Below, one piece after another: positions 33,885 through 40,831 of a stretch of DNA of 40,831 nucleotides (positions are counted from its first letter, which is position 1; each line of letters begins with the position of its first letter). The stretch is taken from positions 1-40,831 of the forward strand of contig JBAYAO010000001.1 in assembly GCA_041669745.1 (NCBI GenBank). The letters run 5' to 3'. The notes under the pieces were generated by a model. It saw only the letters and a program-made list of their open reading frames with translations. It ran no database searches and was not told where the DNA came from. Source of the DNA: JBAZDV01 sp041669745 (GTDB lineage: Archaea > Thermoplasmatota > Thermoplasmata > Methanomassiliicoccales > Methanomethylophilaceae). A program made the position numbers and the translations under genes.

Positions 33885-33896
33885 TCATTCACTTCC

Positions 33897-34187
33897 TTAG
33901 ACGTTCTTCACGAGATGGTTGGGGCGTGCGATTACCGTTTTAGGTTTGTTGCCGTCCATGACGCTCACTATGAACGCTGCGCCTCTCTGACCTACTACGA
34001 CGCCGGTGTATCCGTGGAATCTCGAGTGCGGCATTCCCTTGTGTTCACTGGGGTCGATGACTATATTGACCTTTTCTCCATTCTCAAAGGTCTGGAAACC
34101 CTTGGTTATAGGTGAAAGACCGCGCGCCCTCGGCTTCTTCTGCAAAAGAAAACGGGTCTTGGTCCTTGTTCCTTTGGATGCTTTCAT
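33897..34187 (-). CDS. rpl21e: 50S ribosomal protein eL21
   Basis: 96 residues, MKASKGTRTKTRF start and HSRFHGYTGVVV in the SH3-like core. A longer frame to 34235 exists, but ATG 34187 overlaps the pus10 stop as ATGA, with GAGGGA upstream. It pairs with pus10 and rpoF in the conserved cluster. Confidence 0.95.
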   Translation of the reverse strand: MKASKGTRTKTRFLLQKKPRARGLSPITKGFQTFENGEKVNIVIDPSEHKGMPHSRFHGYTGVVVGQRGAAFIVSVMDGNKPKTVIARPNHLVKNV

Positions 34188-35410
34188 TTCATTCCCTCGT
34201 TGATCGCTATCACGTCCAGTTCCTCCACGAGACATCGGATTCCCAATGCCTCAGAGAAACTCGGGGTCGTTCTTCCATCATCGCCGGAAACGAATTCCTT
34301 CACATAAGTTCCAGACTCCGTTTCAAGGGTCAGATCGAACACGTCATCCCCTACGACCTCCGCCTCGACCCAAAAGATCTCCCTGTTCCTCACTAGGTCG
34401 GCACGACGGTGCTCGACTCTTTGTGGTGTCCTCTGGTCGATGCGGATGTTCTTGAACGCTAAGGCTACCTCATCTACTCCTTCTTTATTAACTTTACTCT
34501 CCGCGCGTACCCTGGCCTTGTAAGTCTTCGTAGGGGTGGCCAGTTTCGTCCTCTGCACCTCATCTCTCTGTACAAATCTCAGGTTATGGTATTGTGCCAG
34601 TTCTGATTGATTTGCCTTTGCTTCCAGGTAGTCGAGGTCTATGTCGCGTGTCCTAGGATCGCTGATTTCGAGAACGAAGGGCCTTCCTTCGCCCAGCATA
34701 AGCGCGTCTATGTCCTCCCTCCCCATTCCATGGAAGAAATGTTCCTTTCCACCGGACATTTCAAGGGCTATGTCACCAAGTATTTCTTGGACAGAGGTCT
34801 GGTACATCTTTCCCGTGTCATGACATCTGGAACAGCCCTTTCCATGGCATACCCTGCAGGGCCAGATGGTCTGGGGTATCTCGCGGCTTAGCTTGTTGTA
34901 CCTTCCGTATATGAATATCGGGGCAATGTCCAATTCAACATCCGCGAAACGTGTGTCTATACAGGCCACGATCTGCGGATTCTTGAATTCGACGGGCCGA
35001 TTGATCATCGGAAGTGCGAGTTTTCCGATTTCACGATTGAGTTCGGTCTTAATGGATTCTGCATTCTCAAGTTCGAACCTTTCTCGAATGTCCTTTTCCC
35101 TCTTCGTTATCTCAGGGTCGACACGGGACCCTACGAGGAAATTTTCAGATTCCACATCATTCACCTTGTCTGCGACCGTCTCCGCAAAACGGCCCAACAG
35201 ATCGAAGATGCCTTCACATAACGGACAAGCATCTGGTGCCGGTATGTCATATCCTTCCTCTTCCAGAGCTTTGCGTATGAAGGTTCCGCGGACATCATTG
35301 GTCATTCCCGTTCCGAGCTTTCCGAACATTCTGCCGAGGCAGCGATCGCACAATCCATATTCCGCCACGGCCTTGGCCTTGTCCATATCGTTAACGATCC
35401 AGTCTTCCAT
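34184..35410 (-). CDS. pus10: tRNA pseudouridine synthase Pus10
   Basis: 408 residues. N-terminal zinc cysteines C21-x2-C24 and C62-x2-C65, a THUMP-like middle, the CRVCHGKGCSRC zinc motif (185-196), and the catalytic aspartate D235 in GREDIDALMLG. It makes pseudouridine 54 and 55 in the T arm of archaeal tRNAs. ATG 35410 has GAGGT six bases upstream and lies nine bases after the KH gene. Confidence 0.94.
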   Translation of the reverse strand: MEDWIVNDMDKAKAVAEYGLCDRCLGRMFGKLGTGMTNDVRGTFIRKALEEEGYDIPAPDACPLCEGIFDLLGRFAETVADKVNDVESENFLVGSRVDPEITKREKDIRERFELENAESIKTELNREIGKLALPMINRPVEFKNPQIVACIDTRFADVELDIAPIFIYGRYNKLSREIPQTIWPCRVCHGKGCSRCHDTGKMYQTSVQEILGDIALEMSGGKEHFFHGMGREDIDALMLGEGRPFVLEISDPRTRDIDLDYLEAKANQSELAQYHNLRFVQRDEVQRTKLATPTKTYKARVRAESKVNKEGVDEVALAFKNIRIDQRTPQRVEHRRADLVRNREIFWVEAEVVGDDVFDLTLETESGTYVKEFVSGDDGRTTPSFSEALGIRCLVEELDVIAINEGMK

Positions 35411-35419
35411 GATGGTACC

Positions 35420-35968
35420 TCAGAGATCGAAACCCATCTCGGCGATCCTAAGTTTGGGTCTTTGGCCTTCCAGATAATGATAGACAGTGGAATGCTCGCT
35501 GCCGTTCAGGATAAGTTCTATCGCATGTTTGGCAACCGGCAGACTTACCGAATTACCGATGAGGGCGACGGTATTTCCGTAGATGGTCATGTAGACTCCT
35601 GTGAGTTCTTCGATGATCTCTCTTGTCTTGCCGTTTTTGCCGATGAGCCTTCCTCTGATCCTTTCCAGTTGATTGGATTTGGATCCGACGATATCCTTGA
35701 GGTCCACGATGTCCAGGTATTCGTCCTCCTCGAAAAGACGCATGGATTTCTCAGGATTGAATCCTCTGCCGATCGCTTTCACCACGTCGATCAATTTGAG
35801 TGCCATGAGAGGATCTGCGCTATCTGCATCGTCTTTGATGTCGACGATACCTTCTTCAGCATCGATGTCCATAGAGATGCCAGATCTTTTCTGGAGCATC
35901 CTTTTCGTTGTGCCTTTGACACCGATGATGGTTCCGACCCTGTCCTGTGGAATCCTTATGGATCTCAT
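35420..35968 (-). CDS. KH-domain RNA-binding protein, Pno1/Dim2-like
   Basis: 182 residues with two KH domains: the first has GTIIGVKGTTKR, the second RGRLIGKNGKTREIIEELTGV. It matches archaeal homologues of Pno1/Dim2, which work in small-subunit assembly with RIO1 and Dim1/KsgA, both encoded in this run. Its ATG overlaps the rio1 stop by 4 bp. Confidence 0.93.
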   Translation of the reverse strand: MRSIRIPQDRVGTIIGVKGTTKRMLQKRSGISMDIDAEEGIVDIKDDADSADPLMALKLIDVVKAIGRGFNPEKSMRLFEEDEYLDIVDLKDIVGSKSNQLERIRGRLIGKNGKTREIIEELTGVYMTIYGNTVALIGNSVSLPVAKHAIELILNGSEHSTVYHYLEGQRPKLRIAEMGFDL

Positions 35969-36762
35969 CTCTTATCCCCTTTGTCGCCTTGGTCTAGTGT
36001 CTCTTCCATTATAGTCTTGCCGTCTATGATATCGGCTCCGCGATTTTTGAAGAATCTGTTTACGTTGTTTATATCCCTCTCGAGGTATTCCTTCGCATTG
36101 AAGTGATCGGCGGTAAGGGCCTGGCCGCAGTCGATCATTACGGGTTGGCCGTCCCACATCAGGATATTGTACTCGCTGAGATCGCCGTGCACCAGATGTG
36201 CATCCTTGAAGCCGTCTATGATGAAGGATAATACCTCCTCGTAGATGTCATCGACATCTTTCGGCTTCATCGTGATATTTTTTATCTGCGGTGCCGGTCC
36301 GTGTTCATCACCGATGAACTCCATGAGAAGGCAATTCTTTTTGAATTCTATAGGTTCCGGGACAGGAATATCCGCCTCGTAGTACCTTTGCAGATTGCGG
36401 TACTCCTTGTTGGTCCAGGCGTAAATCAGTTTTCTGCGATTTCCGGAGAGACCTTTGAACCTGGGGTCGCCCTCGATGTATTTTGAGAGCCTATTGAAAG
36501 ATGCATTGGATGTCCTGAATATCTTCAGCGCCATAGGTTCGTCGTCGTCATTGGTCGCGTAGAAGACATTCCCCTCCTTACCTGTGGAGATAGGATAATG
36601 AACGGACTCGATCACCCCGTTGGTCATCAGGTCGTATATCACCATCAGTGTCTGTCTGTCAAATACCTCGTCGGCCGTTTCCTTCTCATCGCCGGTCCTA
36701 TTGGTCTTCAGGGCATCTACGTGCCTTTCGAGATAAGCGTAAACCTCGTCATGTGATGCCAT
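35965..36762 (-). CDS. rio1: RIO1-family atypical protein kinase/ATPase
   Basis: 265 residues. Nucleotide loop STGKEGNVF (59-67), K80, catalytic H192-G-D194 with N199, and the metal aspartate D211 in MIDCGQ. RIO1 acts in late small-subunit maturation. It is 15 bp after eif1A. Bud32, a related kinase expected to partner Kae1, is not this gene: RIO1 motifs are clear. Confidence 0.95.
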   Translation of the reverse strand: MASHDEVYAYLERHVDALKTNRTGDEKETADEVFDRQTLMVIYDLMTNGVIESVHYPISTGKEGNVFYATNDDDEPMALKIFRTSNASFNRLSKYIEGDPRFKGLSGNRRKLIYAWTNKEYRNLQRYYEADIPVPEPIEFKKNCLLMEFIGDEHGPAPQIKNITMKPKDVDDIYEEVLSFIIDGFKDAHLVHGDLSEYNILMWDGQPVMIDCGQALTADHFNAKEYLERDINNVNRFFKNRGADIIDGKTIMEETLDQGDKGDKR

Positions 36763-36777
36763 GAGGGGTCACTCCTT

Positions 36778-37107
36778 TCAGAAAATGTCCAAATTTTTAG
36801 GGACCTTGTTCCTTTTACTGAGATTCACGGCCTGTGTCTTGGTATAACGGAACCTGACGTCGCATTTGTCAGGCTGGAAATCCCATATCGAAATGATGAG
36901 GAGGTCCCCTTCCCTGATCCACATCCTCTTCTTTATCTTGCCGGGGATCCTCCCCATTCTGGATACCCCGTCCTCACACATGACCTTGATTTTGGATGCT
37001 CCGAGCAGCTGATCGGCTATGCCGAATATCTCGCCTTCCTTGATATTCGGCAAACGTACACGCGTCACGTCCTCATCAGGACTCTCCATGGGTTCATTGC
37101 CGCTCAT
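36778..37107 (-). CDS. eif1A: Translation initiation factor aIF1A
   Basis: 109 residues. The OB fold with GEIFGIADQLLGASKIKVMCEDG and GRIPGKIKKRMWIREGD is diagnostic. It stabilises scanning-competent 30S complexes. It is the first gene of the long minus-strand run, with TATA box 37141-37152 upstream. Confidence 0.97.
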   Translation of the reverse strand: MSGNEPMESPDEDVTRVRLPNIKEGEIFGIADQLLGASKIKVMCEDGVSRMGRIPGKIKKRMWIREGDLLIISIWDFQPDKCDVRFRYTKTQAVNLSKRNKVPKNLDIF

Positions 37108-37140
37108 ATTGACATCTCCGCTGACTCAGTCCATAGTTTA

Positions 37141-37152
37141 CCTATATATTAA
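37141..37152 (-). promoter_or_regulatory. TATA box of the eif1A-to-polB run
   Basis: On the minus strand TTAATATATAGG, near consensus, about 40 bp from ATG 37107. No other strong TATA box is apparent in the small gaps until the one before rpl15e, so it may drive ten genes. Confidence 0.6.
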
Positions 37153-37226
37153 GGATTCCCATTTGGCCTATTGCGGACAATTGATAGGAAACTATTTTAA
37201 AGGAATTCCATTATCGCGACCGTACA

Positions 37227-37302
37227 GCTCATGTAGTGTAGCGGCCAATCATTCCGCCCTTTCGAGGCGGACACCCGGGTTCAAATCCCGGCATGAGCAC
37301 CA
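37227..37302 (+). tRNA. tRNA-Glu (anticodon TTC), CCA encoded
   Basis: Acceptor GCTCATG/CATGAGC, discriminator A and encoded CCA. Anticodon stem CCGCC/GGCGG encloses CTTTCGA, anticodon TTC. T arm CCGGG-TTCAAAT-CCCGG. No intron. It lies between the divergent eif1A start and the convergent DHA2 gene. Confidence 0.96.
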
Positions 37303-37386
37303 TGTATTTTCCGGTTTACGGTCTTCGTTTTCTGGGTTCGGTATATCATTAAAGCCACTTGATGTGGAAAGATGTTTGAAAGAGGT

Positions 37387-38841
37387 TTACGCCTTTGCAT
37401 CTCTGTACTTCTTGTCCCTGACTCCCATGGATATGGTGAATGCCACCAGTGCCAAAATCACAGCAACGAAGAATGCAGGTCTGAACGCAGAGATCAGCCA
37501 GTCAAAGTTGCCGCCTGATGCCAGGATACCTCCGACAGGGATGACCAGTGCGTTGAGGAATACGGCGTTTAGTATTGCCACACCCGTGGAGCTTCCTGCC
37601 TGTCTGAATGTGTTGATCAGTCCTGACAATTGGCCGTCCTCACCTTCTTTACAATATCCGAAAGACAGATTGGTCGATGCGACGAGAGCAGCTCCGACAC
37701 CCAGACCCATTATGAACAGGGTCAGCAGGATGAACAGAAGACCCGTATTCTCGGTGAAGAAGGTCATCATGAAGAAACCAGCGGCACCGATGAGGCATCC
37801 GATCGATGCGTATCGGCTGTTAACACCTGTTACGTCAGCAAGTTTACCGACCGTCGGACCCGCAACCAGGATGCCGATGGAATTCGCGATCATTATGAAA
37901 CCGAGTTCGACCGTGGTGTAGCCCTGCGCATATTGCAGGTAGTACGGCAGAAGCAGATAGCTTCCCGACATCGCACCGAAAAGCAGCAGTGTGGAGACAT
38001 TGCTTCCAATGACATCTTTGATCGCAACCAGTCTGAGGGAGACCAAAGGATCCCTTGATCTCTGTTCCCACCAGGCGACAAGTCCTCCGGCCACCAACAT
38101 TATGACGATCAACAGCAATCCCTCGTGGGACATCCAGCCGATGTCCTGACCTACGTTGAGATAGTATATCAGAGCAAACATCATCACGAACAGAAGACCT
38201 GCACCTGCGAAATCCAGTCTTTCCCCTTTCTCATTGATCTTGGTGTTGCTCATGGATCTCAGAGACATCAGTATGCAGATCAATCCAATGGGGACGTTTA
38301 TGAAGAATATGTACGACCAGTGGAAATACACAAGTATGCCGCCCAGCGCCGGTCCGAACGCTGTACCCGCCGATGCTGCCAAGGTGATGTATCCTATGGC
38401 GGTACCCCGTATGGATAGGGGCATGTATGTTGATACCATGGCAAGTCCCATAGCGATCACCATGCCTGCACCGAGTCCCTGGATCGCCCTGAGGATAATG
38501 ATGGCTCCAAGACCTAAACCGCTTATGAATCCGGCGAGACCGATTATTAAGGAGGTCGTCGTAAAGATCGCAATACCGGTAAGAAACACATTCCTGTACC
38601 CGATATTCGTTCCTAGTTTTCCCCACAGGAGTACGAAACAGCACAGGGTCAGAGTGTATGCAAGCAAGACCCATGAGATGTTAGCCGTACTTCCCTCGGT
38701 AGCGAAGTCCTTTGCCATCGTCGGTAAGGCCACGGTCACTATGGTGGCATCCAAGGAGGTCATGAAAGTTCCCAGAACAATCGAGATCAATACGATTTTC
38801 TGTTTTCTACTGAGAGCTTTGCTCTCATTTTTCTCAAACAT
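37387..38841 (-). CDS. MFS transporter, DHA2 (EmrB/QacA) drug-exporter family
   Basis: 484 residues with 14 predicted membrane segments. Signature DxxxVNVALP-type segment appears as LDATIVTVALPTMAKDF, and LWGKLGTNIGYRNVF is the loop 2-3 motif. It would export drugs or amphipathic metabolites with protons. TTTTAAAACC about 27 bp upstream of ATG 38841 suggests a leaderless mRNA. No regulator lies beside it. Confidence 0.88.
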   Translation of the reverse strand: MFEKNESKALSRKQKIVLISIVLGTFMTSLDATIVTVALPTMAKDFATEGSTANISWVLLAYTLTLCCFVLLWGKLGTNIGYRNVFLTGIAIFTTTSLIIGLAGFISGLGLGAIIILRAIQGLGAGMVIAMGLAMVSTYMPLSIRGTAIGYITLAASAGTAFGPALGGILVYFHWSYIFFINVPIGLICILMSLRSMSNTKINEKGERLDFAGAGLLFVMMFALIYYLNVGQDIGWMSHEGLLLIVIMLVAGGLVAWWEQRSRDPLVSLRLVAIKDVIGSNVSTLLLFGAMSGSYLLLPYYLQYAQGYTTVELGFIMIANSIGILVAGPTVGKLADVTGVNSRYASIGCLIGAAGFFMMTFFTENTGLLFILLTLFIMGLGVGAALVASTNLSFGYCKEGEDGQLSGLINTFRQAGSSTGVAILNAVFLNALVIPVGGILASGGNFDWLISAFRPAFFVAVILALVAFTISMGVRDKKYRDAKA

Positions 38842-38876
38842 GTCGGCAGAATGGAAGTTCAGGTTTTAAAACGCAT

Positions 38877-39977
38877 TTATCTCATGGTCTTCTTCCTGAA
38901 GATCTCGTTTTCCTTCACGATGGCGTCTGCATTGCGCCAATCGACTCTTTTGACGATAGGTAGCTTCTTTGGGAAAGTTTTCAGCATGGCATCCATGAGA
39001 TTCCTGTCCGCGCAGGGTATCTTTTTCAGTCTGTCGCGGTCCCAGTTGTCTATCAGTTCATACACGGCCTCGATGCCCTCATTGTAGAATTCCGACGTGA
39101 GTACGGCGACAACTATGGCATTGTTGCTCATTACCGCAACATTTGCACCCCTTACAGCATACTCGCTTCCGTTGTAGGAGATGGAGAGACCGCTGCTGTC
39201 ACGAACCAGATCCATCGCTTGGAAGTCGGTTATGTCCCCGCCTACGTAAACGGTAGAATTGAATTCTATCTCCGTTTTCCTTCGTATTTCCAGCAATGCG
39301 TATGCCTTTTCATTGGCACCGATCGCTGTTATCGGTTTCACGGCTCCGTCTATCTCCATCTTCGGTAGAGAATCGGCAAATATATCGTCAAGGGTCGTCA
39401 CGATGTTCGCGTCATCATCGTCCAATGATTTCGCGTTCGTCAGGGTATACATGGTTTTCGGAATGCGCAGATTCGAGATCCTTGTGCCCATTCCTCGAAT
39501 CGTCTTCGACTCCTGTCTGCTTATCGGTATATCATCGAAGGATACCTGAGTGCAGCCTACGTTGTTCATCGGGAATCCTATCGCGTCGCATACTGCCATC
39601 ATGTGATGTTCATATGAACTGGAAGTGATGAATGTCGGAAGGAGATTGAATATATACCTCAGGGCCTTGTCCGCGCCCGGAACCAACTGCAGGTCCTCCT
39701 TGCAGAAATCATAGGCCATGTGGTCCGTGAGTCCGTTAGCCTTCAGAAAGGGAATGATCATCTTCAGTGTACTGCCGATCCTGCTGTTCTCTCGGTTCAA
39801 CGCATATGCGACGAGATCGTCATATCTGGACACAACGTCAAAAAAATGTTCTCCGTTCCTTATGTATTTGGAGCACAGACGTCGGGCGTTGTCGTTCTTC
39901 GACAGAAAACCATGGCAGTTGCATATGAACTGTTTGTCCTCAGTCAATCCGAGTTCTTCCATCGGGTTATATTCCAT
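38877..39977 (-). CDS. HAD-like protein, EhaR-like (COG4030-type)
   Basis: 366 residues. The region CHGFLSKNDNARRL...VVSRYDDLVAYAL and the later FITSSSYEHHMMAVCDAIGFP match the archaeal HAD-like family annotated as energy-converting hydrogenase A subunit R in Methanobacteria (recalled). Motif IV is intact (GGDITD, 246-251), but motif I, normally DxDG/DxxG with a nucleophilic aspartate, reads N20-C-H-G23. It is therefore probably not an ordinary phosphatase. It starts four bases after the PurN-like gene ends, so the two are one operon. No eha genes are in the window. Confidence 0.78.
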   Translation of the reverse strand: MEYNPMEELGLTEDKQFICNCHGFLSKNDNARRLCSKYIRNGEHFFDVVSRYDDLVAYALNRENSRIGSTLKMIIPFLKANGLTDHMAYDFCKEDLQLVPGADKALRYIFNLLPTFITSSSYEHHMMAVCDAIGFPMNNVGCTQVSFDDIPISRQESKTIRGMGTRISNLRIPKTMYTLTNAKSLDDDDANIVTTLDDIFADSLPKMEIDGAVKPITAIGANEKAYALLEIRRKTEIEFNSTVYVGGDITDFQAMDLVRDSSGLSISYNGSEYAVRGANVAVMSNNAIVVAVLTSEFYNEGIEAVYELIDNWDRDRLKKIPCADRNLMDAMLKTFPKKLPIVKRVDWRNADAIVKENEIFRKKTMR

Positions 39978-39981
39978 CGAT

Positions 39982-40806
39982 TCACTTCCTCAGGGTCGCG
40001 TTAACCTCTTCGGAAAGGTCGAACGGATGTTTTAACGGTTCTCCTCTCATGTACAATCTCTTGCCTTTTATGCTGGCGGTCCCATCGGCAAACTGTCTTA
40101 TCGTCGAGACTATGAGGGGGATCTCGTGTCTCTTCCCGTCTTCCCTTATCATTCTGAAGAGGGGTTCGTCAACACCTTCGGTATCGATGATCCGTTCAAG
40201 TGTACTGGTCTTCATCTTCTTGTGCAGATCGGCCCACAAGCCATCGTATTCTTTGCCGCGTATCGGGAAACTGCAATATGTCAGTGCGGCGCCCCTGTCC
40301 CATTCCGGCGTGCAAAGATGAATCATCGAACCCTGTTCATCGGCTTCGGTGCGGATGAGTTCCCAGATCACCTCTTCCCAGGTACCCTTGGGTCCGTCAG
40401 GGAGGGCAGGATGCAGATTGATCATATCATAGGTGTCGCATGTCGTGTCGTCCATCCACAGCATATAACCTGCCAGGATTCCGAGGTCGAAATCGTATCC
40501 ATCTATCCTCTTTCTGATCTCGGCTCCGTATTCGTTTCTCCATGCCGTCTGATCCGTGTCCCAGAGATCTGGTCTGAATGTCTTCCACGAGATGGTCACC
40601 AGGGGGATTCCGTAGTCTTTCGCAAGGTCGAAGAATTGTTCCCTCTGATCCTTTTTGGGATTCGGATCTTCGGTGTTGTCCCAGTTGCAGAATACGAACG
40701 AGATGTCTATATCGAGGACGCCCTCCTCTTTTTTTCGCATGACCTCACGCAAAAGGTTGCGGGACCCAGGACCTCTACCAGTCGAGAACCAACCCAGTCT
40801 GAGCAT
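39982..40806 (-). CDS. PurN-like formyltransferase
   Basis: 274 residues, longer than PurN (about 210). The formyltransferase catalytic triad is present: N130 and H132 in NLHPALPDGP and D170 in EWDRGAA. The N-terminus GWFSTGRGPGSRN resembles the glycinamide-ribonucleotide binding loop. It would use 10-formyltetrahydrofolate, like PurH in this window. The C-terminal 60-70 residues are not typical PurN. It may be the GAR transformylase or a relative acting on another amine. The end of the window is 25 bp upstream of the ATG. Confidence 0.82.
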   Translation of the reverse strand: MLRLGWFSTGRGPGSRNLLREVMRKKEEGVLDIDISFVFCNWDNTEDPNPKKDQREQFFDLAKDYGIPLVTISWKTFRPDLWDTDQTAWRNEYGAEIRKRIDGYDFDLGILAGYMLWMDDTTCDTYDMINLHPALPDGPKGTWEEVIWELIRTEADEQGSMIHLCTPEWDRGAALTYCSFPIRGKEYDGLWADLHKKMKTSTLERIIDTEGVDEPLFRMIREDGKRHEIPLIVSTIRQFADGTASIKGKRLYMRGEPLKHPFDLSEEVNATLRK

Positions 40807-40831
40807 GTTTCTCCATACGGCTCGAAGTATA

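Noticed and set aside
35965..36762. The kinase as Bud32, partner of Kae1
   Set aside because: STGKEGNVF, the RIO-type catalytic loop and adjacency to eif1A and the KH gene identify RIO1.

Overview
The window looks like the chromosome of a methanogenic archaeon of the Thermoplasmata, most likely the order Methanomassiliicoccales. Archaeal identity is direct: eL15, eL21, uS15, RpoF, eIF1A, RIO1, Pus10, Kae1, fibrillarin, PolB, TATA-box promoters and many nearly leaderless genes. Methanogenesis is indicated by a coenzyme B pathway set (aksD-aksE-aksF, with the homoaconitase YLRT signature) and by an MtaA/MtbA-type methylcobamide:coenzyme M methyltransferase. PurH and a PurN-like formyltransferase point to folate-type one-carbon chemistry. 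Of 45 gene ends I could read, 38 are TGA, 7 are TAA and none is TAG, the amber avoidance expected of a pyrrolysine-decoding lineage; no pyl gene lies in the window.

Layout. 1-3303 (+): aksD (5' cut off), aksE, aksF and a semialdehyde-type aldehyde dehydrogenase in one overlapping operon. 3471-5148: a lower-GC, probably acquired DUF4143 ATPase with 33-bp-phased repeats upstream, then tRNA-Ser. 5149-7448: a methyltransferase and purH. 7507-10771: MtaA/MtbA-like enzyme, an HTH_10 regulator on the other strand and an MFS transporter; both enzyme and transporter promoters carry the palindrome CGAACATGTTCG just upstream of the TATA box, and the second copy lies between the divergent regulator and transporter promoters. 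10872-12133: small cysteine-rich proteins, a DUF6951-like protein and a HEAT-repeat protein. 12170-14059: UbiA prenyltransferase facing a radical SAM protein. 14060-15773: AT-richer stretch with a methyltransferase and an unrecognised small gene, bounded by tRNA-Val.

15994-19015: glutaredoxin-like protein, kae1, DHH phosphoesterase and rps15. 19145-23944: a fibrillarin-Nudix fusion, an NADP phosphatase-NAD kinase fusion, a JAMM protease, a phosphohexomutase-like protein with degraded active-site motifs, and a small basic protein. Then tRNA-Leu, a MATE exporter, a TSUP/DUF1634 pair and a ThiI-like protein that has lost its PP-loop.

27773-37107 (-) is a conserved archaeal information-processing run: eif1A, rio1, KH protein, pus10, rpl21e, rpoF, DUF655, ksgA, ychF, polB, with rpl15e downstream on its own promoter. 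Most spacings are 4-bp overlaps or gaps under 25 bp. 37227-40806: tRNA-Glu, a DHA2 drug exporter, a HAD-like protein of the EhaR-like type and the PurN-like formyltransferase. No CRISPR array, insertion sequence or rRNA was seen.
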